Source: Micrococcus sp. | GTDB lineage: Bacteria > Actinomycetota > Actinomycetes > Actinomycetales > Micrococcaceae | Reading direction: 5' to 3' | Assembly: GCA_029961105.1 (NCBI GenBank) | Contig: JASBVO010000006.1 | Coordinates: 166,185 to 230,184 of the forward strand | Length of the DNA stretch: 64,000 nucleotides | Shown here: positions 28,865 to 38,019 of the stretch, in pieces | Numbering within the stretch: the first letter of the stretch is position 1 | Layout: every line of letters starts with the position of its first letter | The notes under the pieces: generated by a model | The model's input: only the letters and a program-made list of their open reading frames with translations | Told to the model about the DNA's origin: nothing | Database searches by the model: none | Translations under genes and position numbers: made by a program

Positions 28865-29857
28865 ATGACTCCGACAGCCCTCCCCTCCCCCGCACGCGTG
28901 CTCCTGCTGGGCTTCGGTGCCATCGGCCGCCAGGTCGCCCTGCAGCTGGCGCCGGAACGCGAGGCCGGAACCGTCCGGCTGTGGGCGGCCGAGCGGGACG
29001 TGGCCGCCAGCCGGCACCGCGCCATCGCCGGAGTCGACCTCGTCACCACCGGCGCGGACGTGGACTGCCTCAACTGGTCCGACGCCCTCTCCCAGGCGGA
29101 CCTCGTGGTGGAGTGCGCCGGCGTGGCCCCCGCCGCGCAGTACGGGCCGGAGGTCATCGCCGCCGGCACCGGCCTGGTCCTGACCAGCGTGGGCGCCCTC
29201 GCCGATCCGGGGATCACCCGGCAGCTGCTGGCCGGGCCGGGCCGGCTCTGGGTCACGTCCGGAGCGATCGGCGGTTTCGACGTCCTGGGGGCGGCCGCGG
29301 ACGCCGGCGGGCTGGACCGCATCCGCATCCGCACCACGAAGCTCCCCGGCTCCCTGCTGCGCCCGTGGATGTCCGGCGCCGAGCAGGACGCGCTCCGGGC
29401 CCTGCGGCCCGGCGACGGACCGGTGACCGTGTTCTCCGGCGGGCCGGTGGAGGCGATCGAGCGGTTCCCGGCCAACGTCAACGTCGCGGTCGGCCTGGCC
29501 TGGGGCACGCGGGGCCGGCCGGCCGCCGTCGGGAGGGCGGCGGCCCGGGCCGGTGAGGCCGGCGGTCCTGCCGCCGAGTCAGGTGCCGTGGCCTCGCCAG
29601 GCGCCGAGGACGTCGCGCTCCTGCAGCGCTCGCTGGAGCGGGTCCACGTGGAACTGGTCGCCGATCCCGCCGTCGGGCGGAGCCGGCACGAGATCCTCGC
29701 CGAGGGACCCGCCGGCCGCTTCGAGCTGTCCTTCGAGTCCGCGCCGAGCCCGGAGAACCCGAAGACCTCCGGCCTGACCGCGCTCTCGGTCACCCGGACG
29801 GTCCGTGAGGCCCTCGCCTCACGCCCGGCGACCGGTCACGAGCGCGCTGCACGGTGA
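28865..29857 (+). CDS. aspartate dehydrogenase family protein
   Basis: VLLLGFGAIGRQVALQL; DLVVECAGVAPAAQYGPEVIAAGTGLVLTSVGALAD; ANVNVAVGLAWGT. Confidence 0.8.
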   Translation: MTPTALPSPARVLLLGFGAIGRQVALQLAPEREAGTVRLWAAERDVAASRHRAIAGVDLVTTGADVDCLNWSDALSQADLVVECAGVAPAAQYGPEVIAAGTGLVLTSVGALADPGITRQLLAGPGRLWVTSGAIGGFDVLGAAADAGGLDRIRIRTTKLPGSLLRPWMSGAEQDALRALRPGDGPVTVFSGGPVEAIERFPANVNVAVGLAWGTRGRPAAVGRAAARAGEAGGPAAESGAVASPGAEDVALLQRSLERVHVELVADPAVGRSRHEILAEGPAGRFELSFESAPSPENPKTSGLTALSVTRTVREALASRPATGHERAAR

Positions 29858-29895
29858 TCCGCCCGGCGTGTCCCACCGTGCAGCGCGCTCGTGAC
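29835..29895. terminator. 22-bp perfect inverted repeat between convergent genes (bidirectional terminator candidate)
   Basis: gtcacgagcgcgctgcacggtg (29835-29856) / caccgtgcagcgcgctcgtgac (29874-29895), 17-nt loop; no U-tract. Confidence 0.7.
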
Positions 29896-29906
29896 TACCG
29901 GCGTGG

Positions 29907-30680
29907 TTACCGGCCCACGTAGCCGGCGTCGGCGTGGATGACCGTGCCGGTGACATAGGAGGAGGCGTCCGAGGCGAGCCACAGGGTGGCCTCGGCGATC
30001 TCCCGCGGCTGGCCGAAGCGGTTCAGCAGGGACAGCTGCGGGGCGTAGGACTCCTCGTCCAGCCCGAACTCCTCGAGGGCACCGCGCAGCATCGGGGTGT
30101 CGATGGCGCCGGGGGCCACGGAGTTCACGCGGATGTTGTGCTGGCCGTTCTCCATGGCCGCGACCTTGGTCATGCCGACCACGCCGTGCTTGGCGGCCAC
30201 GTAGGCGATGTTGTTGGGCTGCGGGCGGAAGCCTGAGACGGAGGAGATGTTGATGATGGAGCCGCCCTCACCCTGGGCGATCATCTGCTGCAGCTCGTAC
30301 TTCTGGCACAGCGCGGCGCCCTTGAGGTCCACGGCCATCAACCGGTCCCAGTAGGCCTCGTCGAACTCGCTGGCCAGCCCGTTGTCCGGGGTCAGGGCGG
30401 CGTTGTTCACCGCCACGTCCAGGCGGCCGAAGCGCTCCACGGTGGCCTCCACCATGGCCTTGACCTGGGCGGAGTCAGAGACGTCCACCTTCACGAACAG
30501 GGTCTGGGCACCGGTGTCCGAGCCGATGGACTCGGCCACCTCCTCGCCCTTCGCCTCGTTGAAGTCGGCGATCACCACGTTGGCCCGGGCTTCGGCGAAG
30601 AGGCGGGCCGTGGCCTCGCCCATGCCCATGGCGGCACCGGTGACGATGGCGGTCTTGCCGTCGAGGACGGGGAAAGTCAT
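29907..30680 (-). CDS. SDR family NAD(P)-dependent oxidoreductase
   Basis: GKTAIVTGAAMGMGEATARLFAEARANVVIADFN; NNAALTPDNG; YVAAKHGVVGMTK. Confidence 0.93.
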   Translation of the reverse strand: MTFPVLDGKTAIVTGAAMGMGEATARLFAEARANVVIADFNEAKGEEVAESIGSDTGAQTLFVKVDVSDSAQVKAMVEATVERFGRLDVAVNNAALTPDNGLASEFDEAYWDRLMAVDLKGAALCQKYELQQMIAQGEGGSIINISSVSGFRPQPNNIAYVAAKHGVVGMTKVAAMENGQHNIRVNSVAPGAIDTPMLRGALEEFGLDEESYAPQLSLLNRFGQPREIAEATLWLASDASSYVTGTVIHADAGYVGR

Positions 30681-30709
30681 GTCATGCTCCTTCGTTCATT
30701 CGTTCATTC

Positions 30710-30725
30710 GGGTGCAGGTGCACCC
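30710..30725. promoter_or_regulatory. palindrome GGGTGCAGGTGCACCC upstream of SDR gene (operator candidate)
   Basis: 7-bp perfect arms, 2-nt spacer, 30 bp upstream of start. Confidence 0.4.
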
Positions 30726-30902
30726 CGGTTCCACTGTTGCCGGGCGGCCGGTGCGGCGGGGAGGGACGAGCGCCGCCGGCACGCTGTCGGCTTCCTCACA
30801 CTCCTGGACTCACCGTGACATGGGAGGGCGGACGGGCACCGTGGGTGCCTCCAGCAGGCCTCCCACCGGCCGGATCCGGACGTCGGTCGAGCGGCTCAGG
30901 AG

Positions 30903-32099
30903 CTAAGCGAGCATGTCCAGCACCAGGGGCTTGACCCTGGAGCCGTACAGCTCGATCGAGCCCATCATGTACTCGTGCGGCAGGGTGCCGTTGCCGTACT
31001 TCATGCCGAAGCGGCTGGCCCCGAGGGCCTTCACGCTGCGGGTGATCTTCCGCGCCACGGTCTCCGGGGAGCCCAGGTGCAGCGCCCCGTGCTCGATCTC
31101 CTGGCGGAACTGGATGGGGCTCGGGGCCGGCCAGCCCCGTTCGGCGCCGAGCTTGCGGATGGCCGCCTCCCAGTGCGGGTAGTACAGCTCGGCGGCCTGC
31201 TCGTCCGTCTCGGCCACGAAGCCGTGGGAGTGCACCGCGACGCGGCGCTCGTCCAGGCCGAGTTCCTGGATCGATCGGCGGTAGAGCTGTGCGAACGGGG
31301 CGAACCGCTCCGGCGCCCCGCCGATGATGGCCAGTTCCAGGCCCATGCCGTGCTTCGCGGCGCGCACCACCGAGGCCGGGGTGCCGCCCACCGCGACCCA
31401 GGTCGGCAGCCCGTGCTCGTGCGCCGTCGTCGGGAACACGGACTGGCGCTGCAGCGCGGCCCGGGTGTTGCCCTGCCAGGTGACCGGCGCTTCCGTTCGC
31501 AGTTTCGCGAACAGGTCCAGCTTCTCCTCGAACAGCCGCTCGTAGTCCTGCAGGTCGTAGCCGAACAGGGGGAAGGACTCGATGAAGGAGCCGCGGCCCA
31601 GGGAGATCTCCGCGCGGCCGTCCGAGACGGCATCGAGGGTGGCGAAGCGCTGGTAGACGCGCACCGGGTCGTCCGAGGACAGCACGGTGACGGCGGAGAT
31701 CAGCTTGAGGTGCTCGGTCTTCCCGGCGATCACGGACAGCACCATCTCCGGCGAGGACACGGAGTAGTCCGGGCGGTGGTGCTCGCCGATGCCGAGCACG
31801 TCCACGCCGGCCTGGTCCGCCAGGACGCCCTCCGCCACGAGGTTGCGCAGCACCTCGGGATGGTCCAGCGCCCGGCCGTCCAGCGAGTGGGTGACGTCCC
31901 CGAACGTGTGCAGGCCGAACTCCACCGTGCCATCCGGCAGGGAGTCGGCACGCTCGGTGCTCGGATTCGGGTGCGGGGCCGCGTGGGCGGCGGGGCCCGC
32001 GGCGGGCTGGGGTCCGTCGTCGGGCCCGACGGCGGCGTGCGCCTGGGCGGGTCGGTTCGGCTCGGTCTCGGAGCGGGGAATCTCGGTCACACCAGGCAC
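30903..32099 (-). CDS. LLM-class (luciferase-like) flavin-dependent oxidoreductase
   Basis: VEFGLHTFGDVTHSLDGRALDHPEVLRNLVAEGVLADQAGVDVLGIGEHHRPDYSVSSPEMVLSVIAGKT; start codon uncertain. Confidence 0.9.
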   Translation of the reverse strand: MPGVTEIPRSETEPNRPAQAHAAVGPDDGPQPAAGPAAHAAPHPNPSTERADSLPDGTVEFGLHTFGDVTHSLDGRALDHPEVLRNLVAEGVLADQAGVDVLGIGEHHRPDYSVSSPEMVLSVIAGKTEHLKLISAVTVLSSDDPVRVYQRFATLDAVSDGRAEISLGRGSFIESFPLFGYDLQDYERLFEEKLDLFAKLRTEAPVTWQGNTRAALQRQSVFPTTAHEHGLPTWVAVGGTPASVVRAAKHGMGLELAIIGGAPERFAPFAQLYRRSIQELGLDERRVAVHSHGFVAETDEQAAELYYPHWEAAIRKLGAERGWPAPSPIQFRQEIEHGALHLGSPETVARKITRSVKALGASRFGMKYGNGTLPHEYMMGSIELYGSRVKPLVLDMLA

Positions 32100-32203
32100 A
32101 ACGTGGGAGGTGCCGGAATCATTCCTTCAGTTTTGAAAAACCACGGACCGGCCGTGTCCAGGCGCCGATGGGGTGCCGGAGGGCGGGGCCGTGGGCCGCC
32201 GGA

Positions 32204-32461
32204 TCAGAAGAACCCGGCGAAGCGGCCGATGATCGCCAGGACCACGAAGACCACGACCAGCACGAGGACCAGGACGAGCCAGACCTTGTTCTTGGCGCCC
32301 TCCCCCGGCTTCTCGACGTCCATGTCCGGATTGGTGGGGCCCACGCCGAGGCCCTCGGCCGGCGGGGTGTCCCCCTCGATGCTGTGTCCCGTGCTCTCCC
32401 GCGTGGCCTTCTTGGCCTCCTCGGGGTCGTTCCGGGCGTCTTCGGGACTGCGGTCTGCCAT
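32204..32461 (-). CDS. small single-TM protein (possibly DUF6480-like)
   Basis: MADRSPEDARNDPEEAKKATRESTGHSIEGDTPPAEG...VWLVLVLVLVVVFVVLAIIGRFAGFF. Confidence 0.6.
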   Translation of the reverse strand: MADRSPEDARNDPEEAKKATRESTGHSIEGDTPPAEGLGVGPTNPDMDVEKPGEGAKNKVWLVLVLVLVVVFVVLAIIGRFAGFF

Positions 32462-32543
32462 GAGGGCCTGCCTTCCACGGTGGGGTGCACGCATCACGCG
32501 CACAGCCTCAGGGTAACAAGCCGGCGGCCGGCCGCGTTCGTGT

Positions 32544-33191
32544 TCAGCCCTGCCCGGTGGTGATCACGTGGGTCAGCTGCCGGTCGGCCGCGTGGCGCAG
32601 CTCGAAGGCCAGCCGGGCCGCGTCCCGGGCCGCGTCCCGGGCCCACTCCGGGACCTCGGCGTCCGGGTCCACCTGGTCGAAGGCCACGGTTCCACCGGAG
32701 CCCACGGCGAACTCGTAGCGGGCCGAATGCGTCTCCACCGGCCCCTCACCGAACAGGCAGACCAGTCCGGCGCCCCCCGTGGAGGCGTCCACGAACAGCT
32801 GGGTCGGGGTGAACGCCCAGTCCGGGGCCAGCCCGGACGGCACCTCCTCGGCCCCGGTGCCGCGCAGGCGGTGCCGTACCGTGACGTCCCACCGTCCGCC
32901 GGGGTCCGGGACGGCGTGGGGCCCACTGGCCACGCGCAGGCGAAGCTGGGCCAGGGCCGTCCGCGCCCGGTCCGCCCAGGCCTCGGGCAGGTCCGGCGGG
33001 CCGATGAGCTCCCAGTCCTTGATCACCAGCCGGTGGTGGAAGACGGCGGGCCGGTCCACCGTGCCGCGCACCGTGCCGCGGAGCCTGCTGCCGAGACTCG
33101 CGCTGAGCGACAACCGGGTCCCGTCCCCGTCCGGGCCGTCGTCCACCTGTTCCCAGTCGTGGCGGGTCACCGTCTCGGTGAGTTCCAGCAT
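32544..33191 (-). CDS. hypothetical protein
   Basis: Long ORF with consistent GC3; no family recognised. Confidence 0.6.
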   Translation of the reverse strand: MLELTETVTRHDWEQVDDGPDGDGTRLSLSASLGSRLRGTVRGTVDRPAVFHHRLVIKDWELIGPPDLPEAWADRARTALAQLRLRVASGPHAVPDPGGRWDVTVRHRLRGTGAEEVPSGLAPDWAFTPTQLFVDASTGGAGLVCLFGEGPVETHSARYEFAVGSGGTVAFDQVDPDAEVPEWARDAARDAARLAFELRHAADRQLTHVITTGQG

Positions 33192-33544
33192 CGCGCCCAT
33201 CTCCCTAACCCGTCTCATCGTCCTGCCCCGCTGACGAGGATCTGTGCAGCGCAGCCGCGCCACCGGCCGTCCCGCGGGGTCCCCGAGGACAGTCTGCCGC
33301 TCCGCCGTGGCCGTGGGCGGCAGCGCGGACGGCGCGCCGGAAAGGACCTGCCCAGGACTGATCTGCGCGGTCGGAGCCTCGGGTCGTCATCGGGTCTGCC
33401 TCTCGTCTGGTCATCCACCCGGCGGGTTCTACGACCAGACCACCACCCCACCCTCGGTCCGCCCTTTGCCATTCCTGTGCCCAAGCTGTGTCTGCGCGTC
33501 CGGCGGCCGCGGCCCGGTGACCGGGCCCGGGGCTCACCGCGCGC

Positions 33545-35128
33545 TCACGCCTGTCCGGTGCCACCCGGGGCTCCAGAGGCGGGCAGGTCCACGGCGAACA
33601 CGGTCCGTCCGGGGCCGGATTCCACGGTGGCGTCCCCGCCGTGGGCGCGGGCCACCGAGCGCACGATCGACAGTCCCAGTCCCGTGGAGCCCTCGCGCGT
33701 GGTACGGGCGGTGTCCCCGCGCACGAAGCGGTCGAACAGTCCGGACACCAGCCGCGGCTCGATCCCCGGCCCGTCGTCCAGCACGGTGAGGCGCACGGTC
33801 CCGGCACCGGCCGGGGACTCCTCCTCCAGGCGCACCTGCACGGTGGTCCCGTCCGGGGTGTGCTTGCGGGCGTTGGAGAGGAGGTTGGCCACCAGCTGGG
33901 CCAGCTGCTGCCGGTCGCCGAGCACCGTCACGGGCTCCTCGGGCACGTCCACCGTCCAGTTGTGGTCCTGGCCGGCCGCGGTGGCGTCCATGACGGCATC
34001 CACCACCACCTCACCCAGGTCCACCTCCCCGCGCCGGTGCTCCCGCCCGGCGTCGAGCCGGGCCAGCAGCAGCAGGTCCTCGACCAGTGAGCCCATCCGG
34101 TCCGACTGCTGCAGCACCCGTCCCAGCGCGTCCTGGCCGCGATCGGTCAGGGGCTCGGTCAGCCGGACCATCTCGGCGTATCCGCGCACCGAGGCCAGCG
34201 GCGTGCGCAGTTCGTGGGAGGCGTCCGCCACGAAGGTGCGCAGCCGCTGCTCGGAGCGGTTGCGCTGCTCGATGGCCCCGTCCACGGAGTCGATCAGCCG
34301 GTTCAGGGCGAAGCCCACGTCCCCGACCTCGTTCACGGGCTGGGCCAGCTCACGGCGGACGCGGTACCTCTCCAGCGAGACCTCCCCGGAGCCCATGGGC
34401 ACGTCCGCCACGCGCGCCGCGGCCTGGGACACCTCCCCCAGGGGACGCAGTGAACGGCGGATCCACCACCAGCCCAGCAGCCCCGCCAGCACCAGTGCGG
34501 CCAGCGAGCCGAGGACCTGCACCCGGGCCAGCTGCGCCTTCGTCGTGTCCACCGGCTTCGTGGGGAGGCCGACGACCGCCACGCCGTCATCGTCGTCGAC
34601 GGTCTCCGACAGCACGAGGAACCGGCCCTCCTGGAGGCCCAGGGTGCGGATCAGCCGGACGTCGTCGACGGCCTCCGCCTCCTCCTCCGGCAGCTCGGCC
34701 AGCCTGGCGTCCTGCGCCTCCTGCTGCCGGACGGTCTCCTCGGCCAGCGCGGCCAGCGTCTGCACGTCCTGCGCGGCGAGATCCACGGCGTCCTCGTCCG
34801 CGTCCAGCCGCGAGGCCTGGAACACCTGGCCGCCGGCCGTGACCAGCACCAGCAACCCCTCCGGCTGGCCGGACGCGCCCAGCGGATTCCGGCCGGCGAA
34901 GTCAGGGTGGTCGACCCTGCCGCGCCAGAGGAAGCCATAGGTGCGGTCCCACGCCTGCTCCACGCTCTGCTCCAGCTGGGCGTCCACGGTACGCCCGGTG
35001 AAGGCCAGGGAGGTCAGCGTGAAGACGCTCAGCACCACGGCCAGCAGGACCACGACGCCGGCGGCGGTCCTCACGGCCAGGCTCACCCGCCGTCGGGGGC
35101 GGGCGGCCGCACGGGCCGACGAGCTCAT
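33545..35128 (-). CDS. sensor histidine kinase (HAMP, HisKA; TcrY/MprB-like)
   Basis: HAMP; RTFVADASHELRTPLASVRGYAEMVR; NLLSNARKHTPDGTTV; DDGPGIEPRLVSGLFDRFVRGD. Confidence 0.93.
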   Translation of the reverse strand: MSSSARAAARPRRRVSLAVRTAAGVVVLLAVVLSVFTLTSLAFTGRTVDAQLEQSVEQAWDRTYGFLWRGRVDHPDFAGRNPLGASGQPEGLLVLVTAGGQVFQASRLDADEDAVDLAAQDVQTLAALAEETVRQQEAQDARLAELPEEEAEAVDDVRLIRTLGLQEGRFLVLSETVDDDDGVAVVGLPTKPVDTTKAQLARVQVLGSLAALVLAGLLGWWWIRRSLRPLGEVSQAAARVADVPMGSGEVSLERYRVRRELAQPVNEVGDVGFALNRLIDSVDGAIEQRNRSEQRLRTFVADASHELRTPLASVRGYAEMVRLTEPLTDRGQDALGRVLQQSDRMGSLVEDLLLLARLDAGREHRRGEVDLGEVVVDAVMDATAAGQDHNWTVDVPEEPVTVLGDRQQLAQLVANLLSNARKHTPDGTTVQVRLEEESPAGAGTVRLTVLDDGPGIEPRLVSGLFDRFVRGDTARTTREGSTGLGLSIVRSVARAHGGDATVESGPGRTVFAVDLPASGAPGGTGQA

Positions 35129-35138
35129 CGTCACCGCC

Positions 35139-35948
35139 TCAGGGGGACGGTCGCAGGACGTACCCGGCGCCCCGGACGGTATGGATCATCGGTTCCCGGC
35201 CGGCGTCGATCTTCTTGCGCAGGTAGGAGATGTACAGCTCGACGATGTTGGCCTGCCCGCCGAAGTCGTACTGCCAGACGTGGTCCAGGATCTGCGCCTT
35301 GGACAACACGGCCCGGGGATTCTCCATGAGGTAGCGCAGGAGGTTGAACTGGGTCGCGGTGAGGTCCACCGGCTCGCCGGCGCGCGTGACCTCGTGGGTG
35401 CGGATGTTGAGCACCAGGTCCCCCACCACCAGCTCGTCCGCGTCCTGCGCGGCCACCCCGGAGCGCTGGACCAGCCGGTGCAGGCGGATCAGCACCTCCT
35501 CCAGCGAGAACGGCTTGGTGACGTAGTCGTCCCCGCCGGCCGCCAGGCCCCGGATGCGGTCGTCCACCGAGTCCCGGGCGGTGAGGAACAGCGCCGGCAC
35601 GTCCGGGCGGAAGGCACGGATCCGCTCCAGCACCTGGAGCCCGTCCAGCTCCGGCAGCATCCAGTCCAGAACCAGCACGTCCGGCTGGGCGTTCCGGGCG
35701 GTCTCGACCGCGGCGCGTCCGGCGTGCGCGACGTGCACCTCCCAGCCGCAGAGGGACAGGCCCATGGAGACCAGGTCCGCCAGCATCGGTTCGTCGTCCA
35801 CCACGAGCGCGCGCAGGCGGCTGCCGTCCGGGTGGGAGAGCTTGGGCAGGATCTCGTGCAACGCCGCCAGGGACGTGGGCGAACCGTTCGCGGCGGGCGG
35901 ACCGGAGGCGGGGGAGCCGGACAGCGGGCCGGAAAATGAGGAGGTCAC
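35139..35948 (-). CDS. OmpR/PhoB-family response regulator (TcrX-like)
   Basis: LRALVVDDEPMLADLVSMGL...DVLVLDWMLPELDGLQVLERI; winged helix DLVLNIRTHEVTRAGEPVDLTATQFNLLRYLMENPRAVLSKAQILDHVWQYDFGGQANIVELYISYLRKKID; GTG start. Confidence 0.93.
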   Translation of the reverse strand: MTSSFSGPLSGSPASGPPAANGSPTSLAALHEILPKLSHPDGSRLRALVVDDEPMLADLVSMGLSLCGWEVHVAHAGRAAVETARNAQPDVLVLDWMLPELDGLQVLERIRAFRPDVPALFLTARDSVDDRIRGLAAGGDDYVTKPFSLEEVLIRLHRLVQRSGVAAQDADELVVGDLVLNIRTHEVTRAGEPVDLTATQFNLLRYLMENPRAVLSKAQILDHVWQYDFGGQANIVELYISYLRKKIDAGREPMIHTVRGAGYVLRPSP

Positions 35949-36152
35949 GGTTCGCTCCTAGAGACGGGCGGGTTTTAGGGCGAGGACGCCATGTCCAGTC
36001 CAGACTCCCATCCTGTCAGGAGGATCAGCCAGACCTGTGCCCAGGCTGTGACCTTTTCTCCCCCGGAAGCCGCCTGCGGTGCAGCGCGGCTTCGGTACTG
36101 AATCGCCCTGGGTTTCTTGGAGGCTCCTGACCTTGGAAACGAGGATGGAGTC

Positions 36153-36497
36153 ATGCCGAAGGACATCTCGCAGGATCAGCCGACCACGCGTCGGTACAGC
36201 GCGGAAGAGAAGGCCGCAGCCGTCAGGATGGTGCGCACCCTGCGCGCCGAGCTGGGGACCACTCAGGGCACCGTGAAGCGCGTTGCCGAACAGCTCGGTT
36301 ACGGCACCGAATCGGTGCGGACCTGGGTCAAGCAGGCCGATATCGATGAGGGTCACGCTCCGGGCGTCACCACCGATGAGGCAGCACGGATCCGTGCGCT
36401 GGAGCAGGAGAACCGTGAACTGCGTCGTGCCAATGAAATTCTCAAGCGGGCTGCGTCTTTCTTCGGGGCGGAGCTCGACCGCCAACACAAGAGGTAG
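36153..36497 (+). CDS. IS3-family transposase OrfA (HTH, leucine zipper)
   Basis: RRYSAEEKAAAVRMVRTLRAELGTTQGTVKRVAEQLGYGTESVRTWVKQADID...IRALEQENRELRRANEILKRAASFF. Confidence 0.93.
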   Translation: MPKDISQDQPTTRRYSAEEKAAAVRMVRTLRAELGTTQGTVKRVAEQLGYGTESVRTWVKQADIDEGHAPGVTTDEAARIRALEQENRELRRANEILKRAASFFGAELDRQHKR

Positions 36498-36586
36498 TTG
36501 CGTTCATCCACGCCCATCGGCACGAGGTCGTCGATGGGCGCCAGCTCGGGGTCGAGCCCATCTGCACCGTCCTGCGCCAGGCAGGA

Positions 36587-37435
36587 GTGCCGGTGGCCCC
36601 GAGCACGTACTACGCCGCGAAGTCCCGCCGGCCTTCAGTCCGGGCGCAGCGGGATGCGGTGATGATCCAAGTGGTGCGGCAATTGTGGGAGGAGAACTAC
36701 CGGGTCTACGGGGCCAGGAAGATCTGGAAGGCCGCACTGCGTGAGGGCCACCAGATCGGACGGGACCAAGTCGCCCGCCTCATGCGAGTCGAAGGCATCG
36801 AAGGAGTGCGCCGCACCAAGAGGGTCCGCACGACCCGGCCAGATCCCGAGGTGGCCCGTCATCCTGACCTGGTGGTCCGACAGTTCACCGCCGGGGCGCC
36901 GAACCAGTTGTGGGTCACCGACCTGACGTACGTGCCGACCTGGGCCGGAGTTGCCTACGTGTGCTTCATCATCGATGCCTACTCGCGCATGATCGTGGGA
37001 TGGCGCGTCGCCTCACACATGCGGACCTCGATGGTGTTGGATGCGATCGAGATGGCCCGCTGGTCCCGTGGCACCAGACTGGAGGGCTTGCGTTGCCACA
37101 GCGATGCAGGCTCGCAGTTTACGTCCATTCGATATGGGGAGCGGCTGGCCGAGATTGGGGCGGTGCCCTCGATCGGCACCGTGGGTGATAGCTATGACAA
37201 TGCCCTGGCGGAAACGGTGAATGGCTACTACAAGGCCGAGCTGATCCGAGGTCCGGCCCGTGAGGGCCGACCGTGGAGGACCGTCGAGGACGTCGAGCTC
37301 GCCACCCTCGGCTGGGTCCACTGGCACAACAGCACCCGCCTGCACGGCTATCTGGATGACGTGCCCCCAGCAGAGTTCGAGGAAACGTTCTACGCTACAA
37401 ACCGGACCGACCAGACCTTGGTCGGAATCCAATAG
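36587..37435 (+). CDS. IS3-family transposase OrfB (rve/DDE integrase core), likely expressed by -1 frameshift with OrfA
   Basis: WVTDLTYVPTWAGVAYVCFIIDAYSRMIVGWR...HSDAGSQFTS...GDSYDNALAETVNGYYKAELI; frame opens upstream to ~36491 (VVAFIHAHRHEVVDGRQLG). Confidence 0.93.
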   Translation: MPVAPSTYYAAKSRRPSVRAQRDAVMIQVVRQLWEENYRVYGARKIWKAALREGHQIGRDQVARLMRVEGIEGVRRTKRVRTTRPDPEVARHPDLVVRQFTAGAPNQLWVTDLTYVPTWAGVAYVCFIIDAYSRMIVGWRVASHMRTSMVLDAIEMARWSRGTRLEGLRCHSDAGSQFTSIRYGERLAEIGAVPSIGTVGDSYDNALAETVNGYYKAELIRGPAREGRPWRTVEDVELATLGWVHWHNSTRLHGYLDDVPPAEFEETFYATNRTDQTLVGIQ

Positions 37436-37475
37436 AACGAGTCTCCATCAAACCCAGGGCGATTCAGTACCGCTC

Positions 37476-38005
37476 ACGCCACCGTCGGCAGGAATCCGGC
37501 GAGGGCCTCGGTGAACGCCTCGGGCCGCTCAGTGTTGATCTCGTGCCCCGCACCGTCGACCACCGTCAGCCGGGCTCCGGGTATGCCAGCGGCCAGGGCT
37601 CGCTGCACTGCGCAGGATGCGCTGGCGGCTGGTGCCGTCCGGCGCGATGACCCGGCGGGGCAGGATCCGGGTCAGGCCGGCCTGCAGCGCCATCAGCACC
37701 CGGGGCGGGTGGACCTGGCCACCGGAGATCACGTGGGAGGCCACGCGGGCCGGGTGGGTGATGGCCAGCTGGGTGGCCAGCATCGCCCCGAGGGACAGTT
37801 CGCACACGTGAGCCCGGTCGACGCCGAGTCGGTCCAGTCCGGCCACGACCTCGTCCACCGCGCGGCCGACGCTGAACTCACCATCGCCGTCCGACAGCCC
37901 GGCGATCCGGGGAGCATGGCCGACGAATCCGTCCGGCAGTCCCGCGACCTGAGCGCGCCAGGAGTCCGGGCCGGTTCCCATGCCCTGCCCGGGGGACTGG
38001 GCCAT
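37476..38005 (-). pseudogene. alpha/beta hydrolase remnant (internal deletion/frameshift, N-terminal truncation)
   Basis: C-term frame RALAAGIPGARLTVVDGAGHEINTERPEAFTEALAGFLPTVA* and a different frame with AVDEVVAGLDRLGVDRAHVCELSLGAMLATQLAITHPARVASHVISGG. Confidence 0.8.
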
Positions 38006-38019
38006 CCTGGGAGCGCTCC

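Larger units (their letters stand above)
36099..37468 (+). mobile_element. IS3-family insertion sequence, apparently intact
   Basis: Terminal IRs TGAATCGCCCTGGGTTTcttGGAGgCTC / rc of gagtctccatcaaacccagggcgattca; flanking GTAC on both sides (4-bp TSD candidate); orfA/orfB transposase. Confidence 0.92.

Noticed and set aside
36066-36093. GAAGCCGC...GCGGCTTC stem beside the IS left end
   Set aside because: 8-bp stem with a 12-nt loop and no U-tract; could be an old terminator, not strong enough to call.
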